A stretch of 64,000 bases of DNA from Paraburkholderia tuberum STM678 (GTDB taxonomy: Bacteria > Pseudomonadota > Gammaproteobacteria > Burkholderiales > Burkholderiaceae). Where the stretch lies: the NCBI RefSeq assembly GCF_902833905.1, contig NZ_CADFGP010000010.1:1-64000 (forward strand), given 5' to 3'. The notes beneath the pieces were generated by a model, which ran no database searches, was not told where the DNA came from, and saw nothing but the letters and a program-made list of their open reading frames with translations. Below are positions 33,393 to 43,603 of this stretch, piece after piece. Position 1 is the first letter of the stretch. Each line of letters starts with the position of its first letter. Made by a program: the position numbers and the translations under genes.

Positions 33393-36197
33393 CTAATCAG
33401 GAATGCTGGGAATCGCGGCGATGAGCGGCGCACACTCGTCGAAGCGATACGCAAAATCGCCGTCCTCGACGCTCACGCCAACCCGCTCGATCGCGACGCC
33501 GTCGATCATGCGTGCGAGAAACTCGCGGCTGATCGCAGGCAACATCGTGTTGGTCAGAATCGCATCGATCATCCGGCCACCCGATTCGCTCTCCGTGCAG
33601 CGACTCACGACCAGTTGCGCCACGGCGTCGTCATAGTCGAGCGGCACGCGATAGCGATCCTCGATACGCCGCTTGATGCGATCCAGTTGCAGTCTCACGA
33701 TCTTCGCGAGCATCGCGCCACTGAGCGGGAAGTAAGGAATCGGCACGAGCCGGCCTAGCAGCGCGGGGGGAAACACCTCGAGCAACGGTTCGCGCAGCGC
33801 TTTGGCGAGGCCCTGCGCATCCGGCATCAGCTCCGGGTCCAGGCACAGGCCGGCGATCAGATCCGTGCCGACGTTCGTGGTCAGCAGGATCAAGGTGTTC
33901 CTGAAATTGATCGAGCGGCCTTCACCGTCATCCATCACGCCCTTGTCAAACACCTGAAAGAAGATTTCGTGGACATCGGGATGCGCTTTCTCCACTTCGT
34001 CGAGCAGCACCACCGAATACGGCTTACGCCGCACGGCCTCGGTCAGCACTCCGCCTTCGCCATAACCGACATAGCCTGGCGGCGCGCCCTTCAGCGTCGA
34101 AACCGTGTGCGCTTCCTGAAACTCGCTCATGTTGATCGTGATCAGGTTGTGCTCGCCGCCGTACAGCGCCTCGGCGAGCGCCAGCGCGGTCTCGGTCTTG
34201 CCAACGCCCGACGTGCCGGCGAGCATGAACACGCCGATCGGACGGTTGGGGTTGTCGAGACCGGCGCGCGATGTCTGGATGCGCCTGGCGATCATCTCCA
34301 TCGCGTGGTCCTGACCGACGACGCGCTCGCACATCAGGTCGGCGAGATTCATCACGGTCCGCAGTTCGCTACGAACCATGCGCCCGACCGGAATGCCGGT
34401 CCAGTCAGCGACGACCGACGCGACCGCCTGGTAGTCGACATTCGCCAGGATCAGCGGGTTTTCGCCCTGCCGCTCGGCGAGCTGCGCCTGCAGTTGTTTC
34501 AACTCGGCAAGCACCTCTGCCCTCGTGTCATCGTCGAGCGCCGGCAGCGCGAACGAGTTGGTCGATGCGTCGGACTTCGCGTCGCCGTGCGCGGTCGGTT
34601 CCCGCGCACTGCCGGCGCTCTCGCCCGGCGCGGCCTCGCCTCCTAGCCGCGCGCGCAACGCCAGAATCTGCTGGACCAGCGATTTCTCGTTGTCCCACGC
34701 GGCTTCGAACTGCTGCAACCGCAGCCGTTCCGCTTCGAGCGTCGCTGAAGCCAGCGACTCGCGAGCCTCCACCTCCATGCCGACGCTTTTCTCGCGCGCG
34801 ATGATCGTCTGCTCGGTCTGCAGCGCCTCGATCCGCTTGAGTGTGTCGTCGATTTTCGCCGGCACCGCGTGCTGGCTGATCGCGACACGCGCGCACGCGG
34901 TATCGAGCAGGCTCACGGCCTTGTCCGGCAACTGACGCGCGGGAATATAGCGATGCGACAACTTGACGGCTGCTTCGAGCGCTTCGTCGAGAATCTGCAC
35001 ACGATGATGCTGCTCCATCACGCTCGCGGTACCGCGCATCATCAGGATGGTCTTCTCTTCGCTCGGTTCGTCCACCTGCACGGGCTGGAAACGTCGCGTC
35101 AGCGCCGGATCCTTCTCGATGTGCTTGCGGTATTCGGCCCAGGTGGTCGCGCCGATCGTGCGCAGATTGCCGCGCGCGAGCGCGGGCTTGAGCAGGTTCG
35201 CCGCGTCGCCGGTGCCCGCCGTACCGCCCGCGCCCACCAGCGTATGCGCTTCGTCGATGAACAGGACGATCGGCTTGCGCGAAGACTGCACTTCGTCGAT
35301 CACCTGACGCAGGCGGTTTTCGAACTCGCCCTTCATGCTCGCGCCGGCCTGCAACAGGCCGATATCGAGCGCACGTACCTGCACGTTGCGCAATGGCGGC
35401 GGCACGTCGGCACGCGCAATGCGCAGTGCGAACCCCTCCACCACAGCCGTCTTGCCGACGCCCGCTTCGCCGACCAGCATGGGGTTGTTCTGGCGCCGGC
35501 GCATCAGTACGTCGACCAATTGGCGAATCTCGGCGTCGCGGCCCACCACCGGGTCGATCTTGCCGTCGCGCGCCTGCGCGGTCAGATCGACCGTGAACTG
35601 CTGCAACGCCTGTTGCCTGCCCATCTGCGCGGGCGCCATCGCACCGCTGCTCTCGCCCGGCGCAAGCTCGCCGGACGCAACCGCGCCGGCACGAAACCCG
35701 TCGGTGGCAAGCTGGCCGTCTTCCGGCGAGCCTTCGACGATGCCGGCGAAGTCGTCGGCCAACGTCTCGGCGCGTAGCTTGTCGAATTCCCCCGAGACAT
35801 CGAGCAATGCGTGGCGCAAGTGTCGCGTACGCAAAAGGCCGACGATCAGATAGCCGGTGCGCACCTGGGCTTCGCCGAACAGCAGCGTAGCGAATACCCA
35901 GCCGCGCTCGACCGCTTCTTCCACCTCGGCCGACAGATCGGAGATGCTCGTACTGCCGCGCGGCAAACGTTCGAGTGCGACCGTGACGTCGCGTGCAAGG
36001 TGCGACGGATCCAGGCCGAAATGCCTGACGATGCGATGCAGATCCGAATCCTGCAGCTGCAGGATCTGATGAATCCAGTGCGCCAGTTCGACGTACGGGT
36101 TGCCGCGTAGCCTGCAGAACACGGTAGCGCTTTCGATACCCCGATAGGCCAGCGCGTTGAGCTTGCCGAACAAGGCGCCACGACTTATTTCAGCCAT
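33393..36197 (-). CDS. tssH: Type VI secretion ATPase TssH (ClpV)
   Basis: A 934-residue AAA+ disaggregase that recycles contracted TssB-TssC sheaths. The N-domain is followed by AAA1 ([26 protein letters not shown]), a coiled middle region (about residues 425-560), and AAA2 ([32 protein letters not shown], a Clp-type pore loop [13 protein letters not shown]). It ends shortly after the D2 small domain. It is 64 bases before the glycosyltransferase gene and 84 bases behind tssG. Confidence 0.96.
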   Translation of the reverse strand: MAEISRGALFGKLNALAYRGIESATVFCRLRGNPYVELAHWIHQILQLQDSDLHRIVRHFGLDPSHLARDVTVALERLPRGSTSISDLSAEVEEAVERGWVFATLLFGEAQVRTGYLIVGLLRTRHLRHALLDVSGEFDKLRAETLADDFAGIVEGSPEDGQLATDGFRAGAVASGELAPGESSGAMAPAQMGRQQALQQFTVDLTAQARDGKIDPVVGRDAEIRQLVDVLMRRRQNNPMLVGEAGVGKTAVVEGFALRIARADVPPPLRNVQVRALDIGLLQAGASMKGEFENRLRQVIDEVQSSRKPIVLFIDEAHTLVGAGGTAGTGDAANLLKPALARGNLRTIGATTWAEYRKHIEKDPALTRRFQPVQVDEPSEEKTILMMRGTASVMEQHHRVQILDEALEAAVKLSHRYIPARQLPDKAVSLLDTACARVAISQHAVPAKIDDTLKRIEALQTEQTIIAREKSVGMEVEARESLASATLEAERLRLQQFEAAWDNEKSLVQQILALRARLGGEAAPGESAGSAREPTAHGDAKSDASTNSFALPALDDDTRAEVLAELKQLQAQLAERQGENPLILANVDYQAVASVVADWTGIPVGRMVRSELRTVMNLADLMCERVVGQDHAMEMIARRIQTSRAGLDNPNRPIGVFMLAGTSGVGKTETALALAEALYGGEHNLITINMSEFQEAHTVSTLKGAPPGYVGYGEGGVLTEAVRRKPYSVVLLDEVEKAHPDVHEIFFQVFDKGVMDDGEGRSINFRNTLILLTTNVGTDLIAGLCLDPELMPDAQGLAKALREPLLEVFPPALLGRLVPIPYFPLSGAMLAKIVRLQLDRIKRRIEDRYRVPLDYDDAVAQLVVSRCTESESGGRMIDAILTNTMLPAISREFLARMIDGVAIERVGVSVEDGDFAYRFDECAPLIAAIPSIPD

Positions 36198-36281
36198 GAT
36201 TCCAATCCTGTATGACCAGAGGCGGCCGCGAAGCAGTCGCCAGTTCAGTTGAAAGATGCCCGGACATGCGTACGCCGGACT

Positions 36282-37298
36282 TCACTCGGCCGGGCTCAAC
36301 ACGACCTGGTCGGCATCGTTGTGCTGCGGATAGCGGCCCATCCACGTGTTGAAGCCCATGCGGGCCGCCTGACCCAGATGCGTCAGCGGCACTTCTTCTT
36401 TCTTCAGCACGAGCTGCACGTCCCAGCCCTTCTCTTCGCCCACATACAACTTGACCGCCGCCACCAGTTGCAGGAGCGTGTCGCCGCCCGGCAAAAAACG
36501 GTTGAACTCGTTGCGGGTCAGCGGCCCGACACGCAGCCGGAAGCGCTGCTGCGCGCCGCGCACATGCGTGCCGAGCAATGCGTCGCGGCCCATCGAGGCC
36601 ATGCTCTTGCCGATATGCAAACGCGCGTCCCGAGGCAATTGCATCCACCCGGCGACGAACTCGAGCACGCGCACCGGCACACCGAAGAAGTGCTCGAGAA
36701 AACGCCTGAGTCCTTCGGCATTGCGCGCTTGCGGCACCAGACGCCCGGCGAAAAAGCGCTTGTACTGATCGGGCAGCGCGTCGCGTCCGTCGAGGTGCGG
36801 CGTGGCGATGCCGATCAGCGCGCCGACATAGGTGCGAAACCGATCCTGTTCCGGACGGTCCAGCTGCACGGTGGGCTGCGCATCGGCCCACGCGCGATAG
36901 AAGAGGCTCAGCATCCGGTGATGAAACACGTCGGCAAACGCGACGAACGTCGGGTCTTTCGCGTTCCGCTCCCGATCGACGGCGTATTCGGTGAGGTGCA
37001 ACGGCAGCGGCCCGTTCGGTCCGAACAGACCGAGAAACAGCCCAACCAGCCGCGCCGGCCGGCCGGCCTTTCCCGCCTCGAAGCGCGCGATGCTGCGCGA
37101 CGGAAATTCCAGTGCCGCGGCATGGGCGAGACGCACAGGATCTTCGGCCGGCCTGGTCGAATGACCGAACCGCGGCCGTTCCGGATACGCGCATTCGAGA
37201 CGGCGCATTGCCTCGAAGAACTCGAAATCTTCCGGGCTCGCGCGCAACGCGGCTTCGAGCACTACAGGATCGGGCGCTTGCCGGGATTCGCGGGCCAT
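36282..37298 (-). CDS. tssG: Type VI secretion baseplate protein TssG
   Basis: A 338-residue baseplate wedge component. It shows DFEFFEAMRRLECAYPERPR, VGLFLGLFGPNGPLPLHLTE and LEHFFGVPVRVLEFVAGWMQ, the standard TssG (ImpH) blocks. Its start lies 37 bases inside the tssF gene, so the two are translationally coupled, in line with TssF2-TssG complex formation. Confidence 0.95.
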   Translation of the reverse strand: MARESRQAPDPVVLEAALRASPEDFEFFEAMRRLECAYPERPRFGHSTRPAEDPVRLAHAAALEFPSRSIARFEAGKAGRPARLVGLFLGLFGPNGPLPLHLTEYAVDRERNAKDPTFVAFADVFHHRMLSLFYRAWADAQPTVQLDRPEQDRFRTYVGALIGIATPHLDGRDALPDQYKRFFAGRLVPQARNAEGLRRFLEHFFGVPVRVLEFVAGWMQLPRDARLHIGKSMASMGRDALLGTHVRGAQQRFRLRVGPLTRNEFNRFLPGGDTLLQLVAAVKLYVGEEKGWDVQLVLKKEEVPLTHLGQAARMGFNTWMGRYPQHNDADQVVLSPAE

Positions 37299-39154
37299 CG
37301 GGCCACCTCGTTTCGTTCGAGCGTGCGCAACACCGTCTCGGCGAACGAATTCAGCGAGACATAGCGCGCAAAGAAATGCTGCAATACCGACGCGAGCAGA
37401 AATGCGCCGCTGCCTTCAAAAGCGGCATCGTCGCAGCTCAGCGTAATCTCGAGCCCGCGGCCATACGTGATCGGCCCGGGCACCGGCACGCGACGCGTGA
37501 TGGGCTTCGCCGCGACATGCTTGATGCCTTCGATCTGCCGTCGCGTCGCGGCGTCGAACTCGTCGTGATACAGGCCGAGCATTTCGCGCAGCGCCGCCGC
37601 GCCCGTTTCGCCTTCCTCGTCGAGCAGTGACAGATAGTTCAACTGCAGGTGGCTGATGAGCCGCCACGCGGATTCGCCGGTCGCGGTCGGCGCGCGTGGC
37701 CGGGTCGGTCCAGCCACACAGCGGATCGACGCCACGGGCGCGTCGGTATCGAGCGTGAAATCGGTGTACGACTTGCCCACCGGCATATGCAGCGGCAAAT
37801 CGCGATTCGTGCACAGCAGCCGCAGTCCTAACTGGCGCAGCGGGGTCGCATAGGGCGCGTCGTTGGCATCCACGAGTGCGATAAACGTTTCGCTGCCGAC
37901 GTAGCTCGAGCGTGCGCCACGTTGCTTCTGGCGGCTCGAGATCAGCCGCGGCTCGCGGCGCAGCGTGTAGAAGGCCGCCTGCCCGCCGTGCCATGTGCGA
38001 GCGGTGCTGTCATAGAACGGCAGGAAGCTTTGCTCCGGCTCCTGGCGATCGCCGTAGCCCTGCACTTCCAGCACGCTGTGCACTTCGAAATCCATCGGCC
38101 GGGTGTGGTCGCCGAGCACGTGATACTCGGTGTCGCCCTGCTGCAGATGAATACGGTCCGCGCGGCGCTCGAACAGATTGATTGCCGGCGTGCAGAACAG
38201 GCGGAAGTTGCCTGCATCGATCGCGTTGTGCAGGCGCGTCACGCTGCGCTCGAGCCACACCACGATCTCGAACTCGTTGCCCCGCGAACGTGCGAGCAGC
38301 GAGCGCAGCTCCGTGAACTCGGCAAACAGGAAACGCTCCGGACACGCGAAATACTCATGCAACAGCCGGTAACCGCTGAACGAACGGCCACCGTAGGGCA
38401 GTATCGCGTCCTCTTCGTCGAAGCCTTTGGCGCGCAGCGCCGACGCGTCATGCTGTGTCTCGATGGTTTGCCCATCCGGCGCGGTTGCGCGCACCGTATA
38501 GCCGATGCGGTTGGCCATCAGCTGCTCGTAGAGCCATCGCGGCAGATCGTCGGCGCCGGCGAGATAAACCGGCAGGCTGTCGAGCGCGAGCGTGTTCGCC
38601 GCCACGCCGGAAAGGGTTGCGAACTTCAGGCGCAAACCCGCGCGGACCTGCCCGGCTTTCGACGGCGGCGGCACGAGGTCAGCGGCGGCAAGCGCCGCGG
38701 GTGTGTCCAGGTATCTCGCCTCGGTGATCGCGAGCGGCCACAGCGTCACGTCGTGCGCGGTGCGGTATTCGCACGCCGTGCGCTCGCCGAAGCCGGTGAG
38801 ACCGCGCAACACCGTGTGCCGCGCGACCGCGTGTCCGGTGGCAGGAAGGTCTTCGGCTTGATCCGGATGCAACTGCACGACCGCCATCGACGGAATCGGC
38901 GTCAGGTAATGCGGGTAGATCATCTCCAGAAGATGCTGCGTGAACACCGGATACTGCGCATCAAGCTTCATTTGCACGCGCGCCGCCAGAAACGCGAAGC
39001 CTTCGAGCAACCGTTCGACGTACGGGTCAGCGCAATCGAGACCTTCCATCCCGAGACGGCCGGCAATCTTCGGATACTCGCTCGCAAACTCCGCTCCCAT
39101 CTCACGGACGTGTTGCAGCTCACGGTTGTAGTAGCGCAAGTGTCGTGGGTCCAT
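37262..39154 (-). CDS. tssF: Type VI secretion baseplate protein TssF
   Basis: A 630-residue baseplate wedge component. The start MDPRHLRYYNRELQHVREMG at 39154 matches the family N-terminus; a longer in-frame reading is not supported. DPYVERLLEGFAFLAARVQM and QHLLEMIYPHYLTPIPSMAV are family blocks. Near the C-terminus GRGLEITLSCDDAAFEGSG and FFARYVSLNSFAETVLRT complete the match. It starts five bases after the tssE stop. Confidence 0.95.
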   Translation of the reverse strand: MDPRHLRYYNRELQHVREMGAEFASEYPKIAGRLGMEGLDCADPYVERLLEGFAFLAARVQMKLDAQYPVFTQHLLEMIYPHYLTPIPSMAVVQLHPDQAEDLPATGHAVARHTVLRGLTGFGERTACEYRTAHDVTLWPLAITEARYLDTPAALAAADLVPPPSKAGQVRAGLRLKFATLSGVAANTLALDSLPVYLAGADDLPRWLYEQLMANRIGYTVRATAPDGQTIETQHDASALRAKGFDEEDAILPYGGRSFSGYRLLHEYFACPERFLFAEFTELRSLLARSRGNEFEIVVWLERSVTRLHNAIDAGNFRLFCTPAINLFERRADRIHLQQGDTEYHVLGDHTRPMDFEVHSVLEVQGYGDRQEPEQSFLPFYDSTARTWHGGQAAFYTLRREPRLISSRQKQRGARSSYVGSETFIALVDANDAPYATPLRQLGLRLLCTNRDLPLHMPVGKSYTDFTLDTDAPVASIRCVAGPTRPRAPTATGESAWRLISHLQLNYLSLLDEEGETGAAALREMLGLYHDEFDAATRRQIEGIKHVAAKPITRRVPVPGPITYGRGLEITLSCDDAAFEGSGAFLLASVLQHFFARYVSLNSFAETVLRTLERNEVARWPANPGKRPIL

Positions 39155-39159
39155 GACGA

Positions 39160-39663
39160 TCAGCCGAAGCGTTGCGACACGTGAAACTCGCCGGTCTCGA
39201 GATCGACGTCGGTGCGAAGATAGAGAGAAAGCGGCATCGGGTTCGCCCACATGTCGGCTTCGATCAGGAAACGCAGCGAACGGCTGCCCATGCGCGCTTC
39301 GTCGACCTCGACGCTCACCTGAACAGTGCTGGCGATCAGACGTGGTTCGAAGTCGAGCAGCGCCGAACGGATCCGGTTCTGCAACAGCTCGGCATCGATA
39401 CCCGACAACGCCGCACCCGCAAGATCGGGGATACCGAAATTCAGTACGGAATTACCCACCTGCGCGAATCCGGTCAGCTCGTCGCTGCTCCAGTGCCGCG
39501 TGCAGTTGAGCAGCCACGCGATATCGCGTGTCACGTATTCGCGCAAACGCGCGGCCGTAATGACGCGCTGCTCCCGGCTCTCCTCGCGCTGCGCAGGATC
39601 GAAATCGGTGAGACGATCGAGCAGCGACGGCTGCAGACGCTCCTGGGGCATCAGTTCTGCCAT
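39160..39663 (-). CDS. tssE: Type VI secretion baseplate protein TssE (gp25-like)
   Basis: A 167-residue lysozyme-like wedge protein (gp25 fold, no catalysis expected). SLLDRLTDFDPAQREESRE, YVTRDIAWLLNCTRH, NSVLNFGIPDLAG and LLDFEPRLIASTVQVSVE are visible. It is 13 bases behind tagJ and five bases before tssF. Confidence 0.94.
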   Translation of the reverse strand: MAELMPQERLQPSLLDRLTDFDPAQREESREQRVITAARLREYVTRDIAWLLNCTRHWSSDELTGFAQVGNSVLNFGIPDLAGAALSGIDAELLQNRIRSALLDFEPRLIASTVQVSVEVDEARMGSRSLRFLIEADMWANPMPLSLYLRTDVDLETGEFHVSQRFG

Positions 39664-39676
39664 GACGTGCGCCCCC

Positions 39677-40489
39677 TCAAGCTGTTTCGAACGTGATCGA
39701 GCGCACGTCGAGCAAAGGATATTCGTCGACGTCGGTGATCAGCATGCGCTGACCAACGCCGATGAAACAGCCGTCGCCGAGATCGGTCCACGCCGTACGC
39801 TTTGCCAGCGCGAGCGCGACGTCTTCACCTCGCTCGCTGCCGCAATAGCGGCAAGGCACGAAGCCGATCGCCTCATCACCGCTCTTCCAGGTGATTCGCA
39901 CCGGCGCCCAGATCTTGTCGCGCAGATCAGTGGGCGCATCGAAAGACAGCGCAGCGACGCGCGAGAACGGCACCCACGCATAGCTGTCCTTCAGGATCAC
40001 TTCGAGGCACGGCCCGAAACGCGGGTCTGCGTCGGCGATCCATTTGAACGGCACGCCGTCGATGCTGCCGCGCACCGTTTCCGCTTCGTCGAAGGCTCGC
40101 GCGCGCAATGCGAGCGCTTCGGCGATCCGTCCGCCGCACAGTTGTTGCAGCGACTGCAACAGCAAGCGCTCCCATTCCGACCGCTCGCCGACCGTTGCCG
40201 GGTTACGCAGGGCGGCCAGCACGGCTTCGCGTTCGCGTTCGCCGACCAGTGCCGCGCGGTAGGCGGCGACCATCAACGCGTTTTGTCGCTCCAGTTCGCC
40301 CGCCACGGTCAACTGGGTTCCGGCACGCTCCCAGTCACCCCGCAACGCAAGCAACTGAAACAGAAACACGCGCAGCGTCGCGTCCGCCGGCGAGTTTTTC
40401 ACTTTCGCGGCCAACGCTTGCAACGCGTCGTTCAAGTGACCGTCCGCGAGCAGCTTTTCAGGTTTGACATCGACTGAAGAAAGTGTCAC
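39677..40489 (-). CDS. tagJ: T6SS accessory protein TagJ (ImpE family)
   Basis: A 270-residue cytoplasmic protein of the ImpE family, which binds the sheath protein TssB and may help ClpV act. It shows KLLADGHLNDALQALAAKVK, VFLFQLLALRGDWERAGTQL and WIADADPRFGPCLEVI. A tetratricopeptide-like N-terminus and a beta-rich C-terminus are expected for the family. The GTG at 40489 is chosen for its GGAG ribosome site eight bases upstream; TTG at 40507 would add six residues. Confidence 0.9.
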   Translation of the reverse strand: MTLSSVDVKPEKLLADGHLNDALQALAAKVKNSPADATLRVFLFQLLALRGDWERAGTQLTVAGELERQNALMVAAYRAALVGEREREAVLAALRNPATVGERSEWERLLLQSLQQLCGGRIAEALALRARAFDEAETVRGSIDGVPFKWIADADPRFGPCLEVILKDSYAWVPFSRVAALSFDAPTDLRDKIWAPVRITWKSGDEAIGFVPCRYCGSERGEDVALALAKRTAWTDLGDGCFIGVGQRMLITDVDEYPLLDVRSITFETA

Positions 40490-40546
40490 TGGATGTGCTC
40501 CATTCAATCAAAGAAAGCGGGCGAAAAGACCGGTATCGCCGCCTGC

Positions 40547-41050
40547 TTACTGCTTGGTGACCTGCTGGATATCGAATGTGAAATCCTTGGTGCCGCCGTT
40601 TGCCTTGCCTTCATCGTCCTGCGGCTGGAACGAGTACTTGAACTTCCCGAAATGCAACGTGATGTTCTCGGTGAGTCGTTCGTCGCCACCGCTGCCGCCC
40701 GTGGATACCGACGTGACCAGCACCCCTTCGCTCAGCTCGATGGTCAGGAAGTCGGTCTGCTGACCCGTTGCGTTGGTGACGTACAGATAGGCGTTGTCGA
40801 CGCGCGCGCCCGTGCAGCAAGCGTTTAGCAACGCGTTCGAGCAACTGTCGATGTACTTCGTGACGGTGATGTCCTGAATGTTGGCCTTGCCGCCCGATGC
40901 ATAGCCCGCACCCGTGTGCAGATTGCCGGTATTGCTGGCGCCCCACGACCACGCGATGATCGGAACCTGGTTCTTGTGCTTCGAGTGATTGGAAGCGCCC
41001 TGGATCGTGACCGCTCCGGAGCCGAATTTCAGGTGCATGTCGAATGCCAT
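40547..41050 (-). CDS. hcp: Type VI secretion tube protein Hcp (TssD)
   Basis: A 167-residue tube subunit forming hexameric rings. AFDMHLKFGSGAVTIQGASN starts the protein, with NIQDITVTKYIDSCSNALLN and ITLHFGKFKYSFQPQDD later, the standard Hcp blocks. Gaps on both sides (57 and 111 bases) are larger than elsewhere in the locus, consistent with a highly expressed gene with its own signals. Confidence 0.96.
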   Translation of the reverse strand: MAFDMHLKFGSGAVTIQGASNHSKHKNQVPIIAWSWGASNTGNLHTGAGYASGGKANIQDITVTKYIDSCSNALLNACCTGARVDNAYLYVTNATGQQTDFLTIELSEGVLVTSVSTGGSGGDERLTENITLHFGKFKYSFQPQDDEGKANGGTKDFTFDIQQVTKQ

Positions 41051-41161
41051 AGTGACCTCTATTTGTGAGCCAAAGAGTGCGCTCGCCGTAGCGACGAACG
41101 ATCAGGACCGGAACGCTGCCGCTCCGGACGATTACCTGCAAGGTGAGATGCAGCGGAAGCC

Positions 41162-42655
41162 TCAGGCCGCCTGCGCGGAAGGCAGTCGCGATACGAGCCG
41201 CAGCGATACGGTGAGTCCTTCGAGCTGGTAGTGCGGCTTCAGGAAGAACTTCGACGTGTAGTAGCCGGGATTGCCTTCGACGTCCTCGACGACGACTTGC
41301 GCGGCAGCGAGCGGCTTGCGGGCCTTGGTTTCCTCGCTGGAATTCACCGGATCGCCATCGACATAATTCATGACCCAGTTCGACAGCCAGCTCTCCATCT
41401 GCTCGCGCGTGCTGAATGAGCCGATCTTGTCGCGCACGATGCATTTGAGGTAGTGCGCGAAACGGCAGCACGCGAACATGTATGGCAAACGTGCCGACAG
41501 ATTCGAATTCGCCGTGGCGGCCGGATCGTCGTACTCTTCCGGCTTCGCGACCGATTGCGCGCCGATGAATGCCGCGATGTCCGAATTCTTGCGATGCACG
41601 AGCGGCATCAACCCCATCTTGTCGAGTTCGGCCGAGCGCCGATCGGTGATCGCGATCTCGGTCGGGCACTTCATGTCGACGCCACCGTCGTCGCTCGGGA
41701 AGGTATGCACCGGCAGACTGTCGACCGCTCCTCCCGACTCGACGCCGCGAATCCGCGTGCACCATCCGTAGTACTTGAACGAACGGTTGATGTTCACCGC
41801 CATCGCATACGCAGCGTTCTGCCATGTGTACTTCGATGAATCCGCGCCTTCGGTGTCTTCTTCGAAGTCGAACCCGTCGACTGGGTCGGTCTTCGCGCCG
41901 TACGGCAGGCGTGCAAGCGTGCGCGGCATCGTCAGCGCGAGATAGCGGGCGTCGTCCATTTCGCGAAGCGAACGCCAGCCCGCGTAGTCCGGCGTCGTGA
42001 AGATCATCGACAGATCGCGCGGATTGGCCAGCTCGTTCCAGCCTTCCATGCCGAGCAACGTCGAATCCGCCGCCGAGATGAACGGCGCATGCGCGGCGGC
42101 GGCGACCTGCGAAATGCCGCGTAGCAGTTCGACATCCTGCGGACCGTGATCGAAGTAGTAATCGCCGATGAGGCAGCCATACGGTTCGCCGCCCAGCTGA
42201 CCATATTCTTCTTCATAGATGCGCTTGAACACAGGGCTCTGGTCCCATGCAACGCCCTTGAATCGCTTGAGATTTTTTGCGAGTTCCTTCTTCGATATGT
42301 TCAGCACCCGGATCTTCAGCATCGGATCCGTTTCAGTGTTGGTAACGAGATGGTGCAGCCCTCGCCACGCGCCTTCCAGCTTCTGAAAGTCCGCGTGGTG
42401 CATGATCTGGTTCAACTGCTCGCTGAGCTTGCGGTCGATCCCGGCGACATACGCGTTGATGGTTTGCGTCACGTCATCCGAAACGATGTGCGAATCCTGC
42501 AGCACCTGTGCAGCGAGCGTGCGCACGGCCGATTCGACTTCCTGCTTCGCGCGCTCGTTCTTCGGCTTGAACTCCCTGTTGAGCAGCGCGGCGAAATCAT
42601 CGGCGCCGCTCAATGAGTCCTCGACGCCTTGCTCGATCTGATTCTGGCTTTCCAT
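41162..42655 (-). CDS. tssC: Type VI secretion contractile sheath large subunit TssC
   Basis: A 497-residue sheath protein. It shows VQTINAYVAGIDRKLSEQLN-like N-terminal helices (TQTINAYVAGIDRKLSEQL), FQKLEGAWRGLHHLV, YGQLGGEPYGCLIGDYYF, and CRFAHYLKCIVRDKIGSF near the C-terminus. The ATG at 42655 is preferred over GTG 42667 because AGGAG lies 11 bases before it and directly abuts the GTG. It follows tssB after an eight-base gap. Confidence 0.96.
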   Translation of the reverse strand: MESQNQIEQGVEDSLSGADDFAALLNREFKPKNERAKQEVESAVRTLAAQVLQDSHIVSDDVTQTINAYVAGIDRKLSEQLNQIMHHADFQKLEGAWRGLHHLVTNTETDPMLKIRVLNISKKELAKNLKRFKGVAWDQSPVFKRIYEEEYGQLGGEPYGCLIGDYYFDHGPQDVELLRGISQVAAAAHAPFISAADSTLLGMEGWNELANPRDLSMIFTTPDYAGWRSLREMDDARYLALTMPRTLARLPYGAKTDPVDGFDFEEDTEGADSSKYTWQNAAYAMAVNINRSFKYYGWCTRIRGVESGGAVDSLPVHTFPSDDGGVDMKCPTEIAITDRRSAELDKMGLMPLVHRKNSDIAAFIGAQSVAKPEEYDDPAATANSNLSARLPYMFACCRFAHYLKCIVRDKIGSFSTREQMESWLSNWVMNYVDGDPVNSSEETKARKPLAAAQVVVEDVEGNPGYYTSKFFLKPHYQLEGLTVSLRLVSRLPSAQAA

Positions 42656-42663
42656 GATCGCGC

Positions 42664-43185
42664 TCACTCCTGTGCGGGTTCGGTGTCGGCGGCTTTCGGC
42701 GCCGCGCCCAGCGATTGCAGCAAGGCGGGATCCTTGATCGCCTGCGCGATCAGCTTCTCCGCGCCCGACTTGCCATCGAGATAAGTGCCGAGGTTGGCGA
42801 GCTGCGTGCGCGCCTCGAGCAGCTTCGCGAGCGAGTCGACCTTGCGCGCCACTTCGGCGGGCGAAAAATCGTCCATGCCTTCGAAGGTGATATCGACCGC
42901 CAGATTGCCTTCGCCCGTCAGCGTGTTGGGCACGCTGAAGTTCACCCGCGGCCTCATCGACTGCATGCGGCTGTCGAAGTTATCGACGTCCACTTCCACC
43001 GCCTTGCGCGCTTCGAGCGGCGGAAGATCGCCGGCATTGGCGCCTGACAGATCCGACATCACACCCATCACGAACGGGATCTGCACTTTTTTCTGCGCGC
43101 CGTACAGCTCCACGTCGTACTCGATCTGTACGCGTGGCGCGCGATTGCGCGCGATGAATTTCTGACTGCTCTGTCTCGTTGCCAT
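42664..43185 (-). CDS. tssB: Type VI secretion contractile sheath small subunit TssB
   Basis: A 173-residue sheath subunit. SSQKFIARNRAPRVQIEYDV, QIPFVMGVMSDLSG and DFSPAEVARKVDSLAKLLEA are the hallmark blocks; the central helix contacts ClpV or TagJ. An AGAGGAA ribosome site precedes the ATG at 43185. It is the first gene of the minus-strand T6SS locus, so the main promoter should lie in 43186-43600. Confidence 0.96.
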   Translation of the reverse strand: MATRQSSQKFIARNRAPRVQIEYDVELYGAQKKVQIPFVMGVMSDLSGANAGDLPPLEARKAVEVDVDNFDSRMQSMRPRVNFSVPNTLTGEGNLAVDITFEGMDDFSPAEVARKVDSLAKLLEARTQLANLGTYLDGKSGAEKLIAQAIKDPALLQSLGAAPKAADTEPAQE

Positions 43186-43603
43186 GCGCTGATTTCCTCT
43201 GGTATCCGTAGGGTTTCGTGAATCCGGCGATGCGTCTCACGAGCCTGCACTCGACTTGCAGCGTTGCAGACGCGTCGTCCATGCACCCAGAACAGCGCAG
43301 CATCGCGATCTATTCCACGTCTGTCGAAGCTGTTGCGTTCATGTTCCAGATCACACTCGCCGCCGTCTGCGCAAATCAGAACAGCCCAGCCGGGCAGATA
43401 TTCCGTTCCGTCGTGGGCTGCATCTTTTCGTGCGTGCGTCACGCAGAGACAGGCTCACCATATGGGACACGCGAAGGCGAGTTTGCGATCATCGAAACCC
43501 TGGAATAAACCCGCGAGCCGGCTGTTCTGTTGATACTCGCGCGATATAACGCGCCGTATTCACCGCGCTTCGCCAATTGAAACGCTCAACCAGGCTCATC
43601 CGG
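43186..43603. other. Divergent promoter region between tssB and the FecR-like gene
   Basis: About 420 bases without a convincing gene. It must hold the start signals for the T6SS operon (leftward) and the FecR-DUF3365-kinase operon (rightward). I see the ribosome site of tssB but no clear sigma54 or sigma70 promoter pair that I would defend. Confidence 0.5.
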
